Below, piece by piece: positions 5,712-8,671 of a stretch of DNA of 8,671 bases (within the stretch, counting starts at the first letter, position 1; every line of letters begins with the position of its first letter). Position numbers and translations under genes: made by a program. The DNA is taken from positions 1-8,671 of the forward strand of contig PACG01000126.1 in the NCBI GenBank assembly GCA_002699335.1. Direction: 5' to 3'. The stretch is from Candidatus Poribacteria bacterium. GTDB lineage: Bacteria > Poribacteria > WGA-4E > UBA9662. The notes beneath the pieces were generated by a model, which saw only the letters and a program-made list of their open reading frames with translations, was not told the DNA's origin and did no database searches.

Positions 5712-6153
5712 GTAAAGGAATTTCGGGAACCAGCTAACTACCCTCAAGGATGGGAACACAGCCGGGCTGTCGCTGGCCCTCGCTGGATCTGAAAGTATAA
5801 CGCCAGTGTACCATTCAAAGCACAGGCAATGAAGCTGACCCGGCCTTCTCGTATTCCGACTATAAAGGAGCGTGAGTCGTTGCTAGCCAAGGAGGCAGAA
5901 AATACAAGCCTATCTTGTATGCTGGCCGTAGCCAAAGGTGGTCAGCCACGATTACAACAATTTCCCCGGTGAAATGTTTGCCGAGTACCAGTTGGAAGTC
6001 TGGGCTATGTAGCTACGGGGGAAGCCTACGGCTGTAGGCTCTGCCGGCGGCTACGAGGCTTCGTCCACTAGGCGCTTGTCACTCGACCTATCAGTGGAAG
6101 AAATCATTCAACAAGGCATCGTCGACCTGTTAGGAGAATCGAAACGGCCGTAA
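5712..6153 (+). pseudogene. Neutral/alkaline ceramidase-like protein C-terminal region, broken
   Basis: Plus-strand pieces line up in order with the C-terminal half of neutral/alkaline non-lysosomal ceramidase-like proteins, common in planctomycete-type genomes. One frame (5712-5969, with a TGA at 5790-5792) reads NYPQGWEHSRAVAGPRWI, then YNASVPFKAQAMKLTRPSRI and PTIKERESLLAKEAE, compare family text of the type VPLKARxRKLTLPxRRPT. A second frame from about 5941 gives FPGEMFAEYQLEVW, the expected xPGExFxEYxLxxK block, and stops at TAG 6010. A local third frame reads GYVATGEAY. The second frame then resumes with AGGYEASS and SVEEIIQQGIVDLLGESKRP, ending at TAA 6151. Order and spacing support one gene with a stop and at least three frameshifts. 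No N-terminal half is recognisable. It ends 150 bp before the maturase start. The family name is inference from remembered block patterns. Confidence 0.5.
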
Positions 6154-6212
6154 TACAAATCAAGTCCCATCCGCCTGTCTCTCAGATCGCAAAAAATCAT
6201 CGACTCATTCGC

Positions 6213-6241
6213 TTGAAGAAATCCACTATCTTTGATATATT
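6213..6241 (+). promoter_or_regulatory. Sigma70-type promoter for the maturase gene
   Basis: TTGAAG (6213-6218) and TATATT (6236-6241) are separated by exactly 17 bp, close to the TTGACA-17-TATAAT consensus. Transcription would start near 6248 and leave a leader of about 55 nt before the ATG at 6304. It lies in the gap after the broken ceramidase-like gene, so the maturase does not depend on that gene's promoter. Confidence 0.55.
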
Positions 6242-6303
6242 TGGCAGTAACATCCAAAAACCCAGAATTGCCCAGCTCACTTCCGATACGAATAGGGAGA
6301 GAA

Positions 6304-7536
6304 ATGAAAACCCAACAACCGTTCCATGTGATGACCAAGCCGATTGGTCCCATCTGCAACCTCGATTGTGAATACTGTTTCTATTTAGAAAAAGAAGATC
6401 TGTATCCAGAGACCAAATCCTTTCGCATGGAGGATTCAGTGCTGGAAAATTACGTCCAACAGTATATAGAGACGCAGCCAACTAACGAAGTCGTGTTTGC
6501 CTTTCAAGGGGGTGAGCCAACGCTAATGGGGGTACCTTTTTTTGAGCGGACAATGGAGTATCAGAGAAAGTATCAACGGCGGGGCATGACGATTCAAAAC
6601 ACCCTACAAACCAATGGAACGTTGATCGACGACGATTGGGCCAAGTTCTTCAAAAAGAACAACTTTCTGCTCGGAATTAGTTTGGATGGTACGCCTGAAC
6701 TACACGATAAGTACAGGTTCGATAAGCAGGGGCGCCCTTCACACCACAATGTGGTACGAGGTATCAGGTATCTGCAGAAACACCAAGTCGAGTTCAACAT
6801 TCTCTGTGTAGTCAACGATCATAATGCCCAAAAACCGCTGGAGATCTACAACTATATCAAGTCGTTGGGCGTTGAATTCATGCAGTTTATCCCAATTGTT
6901 GAACACTTTGGGGATGGTGAGGCTGTTTCGCCCCGGTCCGTCGGTGCCAAACAATATGGCGACTTTCTGGTTGCCATTTTCGACGAGTGGGTCCAGAAAG
7001 ATGTAGGAAAGATTTTTATTCAGATCTTCGACATTGCTTTGGAGGCCTGGTTGGGTTATAATCCCAGCCTCTGTATTTTCAACCAAACCTGTGGCAATGC
7101 GCTGGCTTTGGAACATAACGGAGATCTATACAGTTGTGATCACTACGTCTCTCCGGAATATCTGGTTGGCAATGTGGTGGAGCAAACGATGCAGGAGATG
7201 ATCGAATCTGATTTTCAGGTTAAATTCGGCCAAGATAAGCAAGACACACTACCTCAATACTGTCTGGATTGCGAAGTTAAGTTTATGTGCAATGGTGGTT
7301 GTCCCAAGAACCGATTTATCAAAACGCCAGATGGTGAAGACGGATTAAACTATCTCTGCCAAGGTTATCGGCACTTTTTTAACCACATCGACAAACCGAT
7401 GAAGTTGATGGCTACGGCCTTAGAGCGAAGTCAACCGGCGGCTTCGATTATGCCGCTTATGCAGAAAGCAAAAACCACCAAAAATCAGATTCCGCGTGCA
7501 AACCAACCCAAGCGTAAACGACGTCGCAAAAAATAG
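6304..7536 (+). CDS. Anaerobic sulfatase-maturating enzyme (radical SAM/SPASM)
   Basis: This 410-residue radical SAM enzyme converts the active-site Cys (or Ser) of type I sulfatases to formylglycine without oxygen, in the cytoplasm. The radical SAM cluster motif is C18-x3-C22-x2-C25, followed by Y27. The SAM-binding QGGEP is at 68-72. The SPASM region has all eight cysteines for two auxiliary [4Fe-4S] clusters: C257, C263, C278 and C333; C320, C323, C329 and C352. The spacing agrees within a residue or two with the well-studied clostridial enzyme, and D279, next to C278, matches its proposed catalytic base. ATG 6304 is chosen over an upstream TTG at 6232 because AGGGAG lies just before it and family members begin near this point. 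The last 23 residues are strongly basic (KRKRRRKK end), an extension beyond the catalytic fold. A PSCyt1 protein follows 26 nt downstream, probably in the same operon. Confidence 0.92.
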   Translation: MKTQQPFHVMTKPIGPICNLDCEYCFYLEKEDLYPETKSFRMEDSVLENYVQQYIETQPTNEVVFAFQGGEPTLMGVPFFERTMEYQRKYQRRGMTIQNTLQTNGTLIDDDWAKFFKKNNFLLGISLDGTPELHDKYRFDKQGRPSHHNVVRGIRYLQKHQVEFNILCVVNDHNAQKPLEIYNYIKSLGVEFMQFIPIVEHFGDGEAVSPRSVGAKQYGDFLVAIFDEWVQKDVGKIFIQIFDIALEAWLGYNPSLCIFNQTCGNALALEHNGDLYSCDHYVSPEYLVGNVVEQTMQEMIESDFQVKFGQDKQDTLPQYCLDCEVKFMCNGGCPKNRFIKTPDGEDGLNYLCQGYRHFFNHIDKPMKLMATALERSQPAASIMPLMQKAKTTKNQIPRANQPKRKRRRKK

Positions 7537-7562
7537 TAGCGATATAGAGTAAGAGAAAAATC

Positions 7563-8671
7563 ATGAGGTTGATCTTAGTTCAAGTTTTCAGTTGGTTCCT
7601 AAGTCTATTAGTGGTAGTTGGAATTCTTGGAATGCCCGTTGTCTCCATGCCAAAAACAGGACTGCAATTCGATCGCGACATTCGTCCGATCCTATCCGAT
7701 ACGTGTTATGCGTGTCACGGCCCGGACGCTAAAAAGCGACAAGCCAACTTGCGCTTGGATATGGAAACTAGTGCCTTGAGCGGGCAAACTGAAGGGTCTG
7801 TCATTGTTCCAGGCCGGCCAGATCAAAGCAAACTGGTTCAACGGATTACACATCCAGATTCAACCGAGCGAATGCCACCGGCTAGCCACAATCGCAAATT
7901 GACAGCGGAAGAGATCGCTCTGCTAAAACAATGGATTACAGAAGGAGCAAAATGGGAAGACCACTGGCTTTATACCCCGCCGCAGAGGCCGGAACTACCA
8001 TCTGTTAACAACCGGTCGTGGCCGAAGAACGAAATTGACCATTTTATCCAACGCCGATTGGAATCTGAGGGGATTACGCCATCACCAACAATTGACAAAC
8101 AGTCACTGATCCGTCGTTTGAATTTCGATCTAACAGGTCTCCCACCAGCTTACGAAGATGTGGAAGCCTTTGTTGAGGACGACAGTCCGGAGGCGTACCA
8201 AAAGATCGTTGAACGGTTGCTGGATTCTCCACACTACGGCGAGCGCATGGCACTCTATTGGCTGGATCTGGTTCGCTATGCAGACACCACCGGCTATCAT
8301 TCGGACGAAGACGTCAGCGTTTGGCCGTACCGAGATTATGTGATTCGTGCTTTCAATGAGAATATGCCTTTCGATCAGTTTACACGGGAAAACTTAGCTG
8401 GCGACCTCCTGGATAATTCGACAGTATGGCAAAAGGTCGCAGCAGGTTACAACCGTCTCAATCAAACCACAGCAGAAGGCGGAGCCCAAGCCAAGGAGTA
8501 TCTGGCCATCTATTCTGCAGACCGGGTTCGCACCACGGCTTCGGTTTGGTTAGGAGCCACCATGGGTTGCGCCCAGTGTCACGATCACAAGTTTGATCCC
8601 TACACCACCCAAGATTTCTATCGTTTGGCCGCATTCTTCGCCGACATCAAAGAGGTGGGCGTTTACGGTGG
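7563..8671 (+). CDS. Planctomycete-type cytochrome c protein (PSCyt1-DUF1549), partial at the window end
   Basis: The 5' 369 codons of a large secreted protein that continues beyond the window; full-length relatives have roughly 750-1000 residues and end with DUF1553. Residues 1-29 form a signal peptide (MRLILVQVFSWFLSLLVVVG core). The PSCyt1 cytochrome c domain follows (about 33-125), with heme-binding C48-YA-C51-H52 and the probable axial Met in RMPP (M104). Then comes HWLYTPPQRP (about 140-150) and DUF1549 from about 158, including LNFDLTGLPP and the DxVRYADTTGY block. A second CxxCH (C336-AQ-C339-H340) in GCAQCHDHKFDP belongs to DUF1549. The function is not established; the family is typically exported and encoded next to DUF1501 proteins and sulfatases. 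The start fits the signal peptide, although the ribosome site is weak. With only 26 nt after the maturase, co-transcription is likely. Confidence 0.92.
   Translation, partial: MRLILVQVFSWFLSLLVVVGILGMPVVSMPKTGLQFDRDIRPILSDTCYACHGPDAKKRQANLRLDMETSALSGQTEGSVIVPGRPDQSKLVQRITHPDSTERMPPASHNRKLTAEEIALLKQWITEGAKWEDHWLYTPPQRPELPSVNNRSWPKNEIDHFIQRRLESEGITPSPTIDKQSLIRRLNFDLTGLPPAYEDVEAFVEDDSPEAYQKIVERLLDSPHYGERMALYWLDLVRYADTTGYHSDEDVSVWPYRDYVIRAFNENMPFDQFTRENLAGDLLDNSTVWQKVAAGYNRLNQTTAEGGAQAKEYLAIYSADRVRTTASVWLGATMGCAQCHDHKFDPYTTQDFYRLAAFFADIKEVGVYG

Noticed and set aside
5744..5935. 63-codon minus-strand ORF
   Set aside because: Antisense to the ceramidase-like remnant, with no motif or ribosome site.
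6023..6040. AGCCTAC/GTAGGCT hairpin as a terminator
   Set aside because: No T-run follows on either strand, and it lies inside the broken ceramidase-like reading frame.
6232..6303. Upstream TTG start for the maturase (24 extra residues)
   Set aside because: The TTG lies within the predicted promoter -10 region, and the ATG at 6304 has its own ribosome site and matches the family start.

Overview
The window looks like a piece of a bacterial chromosome from the Planctomycetota/Poribacteria/Verrucomicrobiota-like sphere. The basis is a planctomycete-type cytochrome c protein (PSCyt1 plus DUF1549), an anaerobic sulfatase-maturating radical SAM enzyme, a PhyH-type dioxygenase, and remnants of a sulfatase, a neutral-ceramidase-like protein, a HEAT-like protein and a deacetylase-like protein. 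This placement is inference from gene content; there is no rRNA or tRNA gene in the window.

Layout. Positions 1-1141 (minus strand where readable) hold no intact recognisable gene: decayed short frames at about 39-310, a hairpin terminator at 449-490, and the collapsed remnant of a secreted HEAT-like protein at 588-783. Positions 1142-2870 are a minus-strand cluster. In transcription order it has a short orphan C-terminus (2868-2948), a sulfatase N-terminal fragment that still carries the CxPSR signature (2633-2826), an intact PhyH-family dioxygenase (1758-2615), and a broken polysaccharide-deacetylase-like gene (1142-1678). Positions 3047-5270 look more AT-rich and are also mostly minus strand. 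They hold a small putative membrane protein, a ParB-like/HTH chimera (3602-4168), an intact endonuclease/exonuclease/phosphatase (EEP) family protein (4311-5042), and a 32-residue signal-peptide-like ORF. Two copies of a roughly 85-bp direct repeat lie on either side of the EEP gene.

From about 5712 coding switches to the plus strand. A broken neutral-ceramidase-like C-terminal region (5712-6153) is followed by a good sigma70-type promoter, an intact anaerobic sulfatase-maturating enzyme (6304-7536), and 26 nt later the start of a secreted PSCyt1/DUF1549 protein that runs off the window end.

The main theme is gene decay. At least four genes have recognisable protein similarity that can be followed only across frameshifts, stops or deletions, while three full-length genes (PhyH, EEP, anSME) and the cytochrome gene look intact. 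The maturase would activate Cys-type sulfatases, and the fragment at 2633-2826 is of that type, so the window shows a maturase kept alongside a lost substrate. Functional sulfatases are presumably encoded elsewhere, plausibly downstream of the cytochrome gene.
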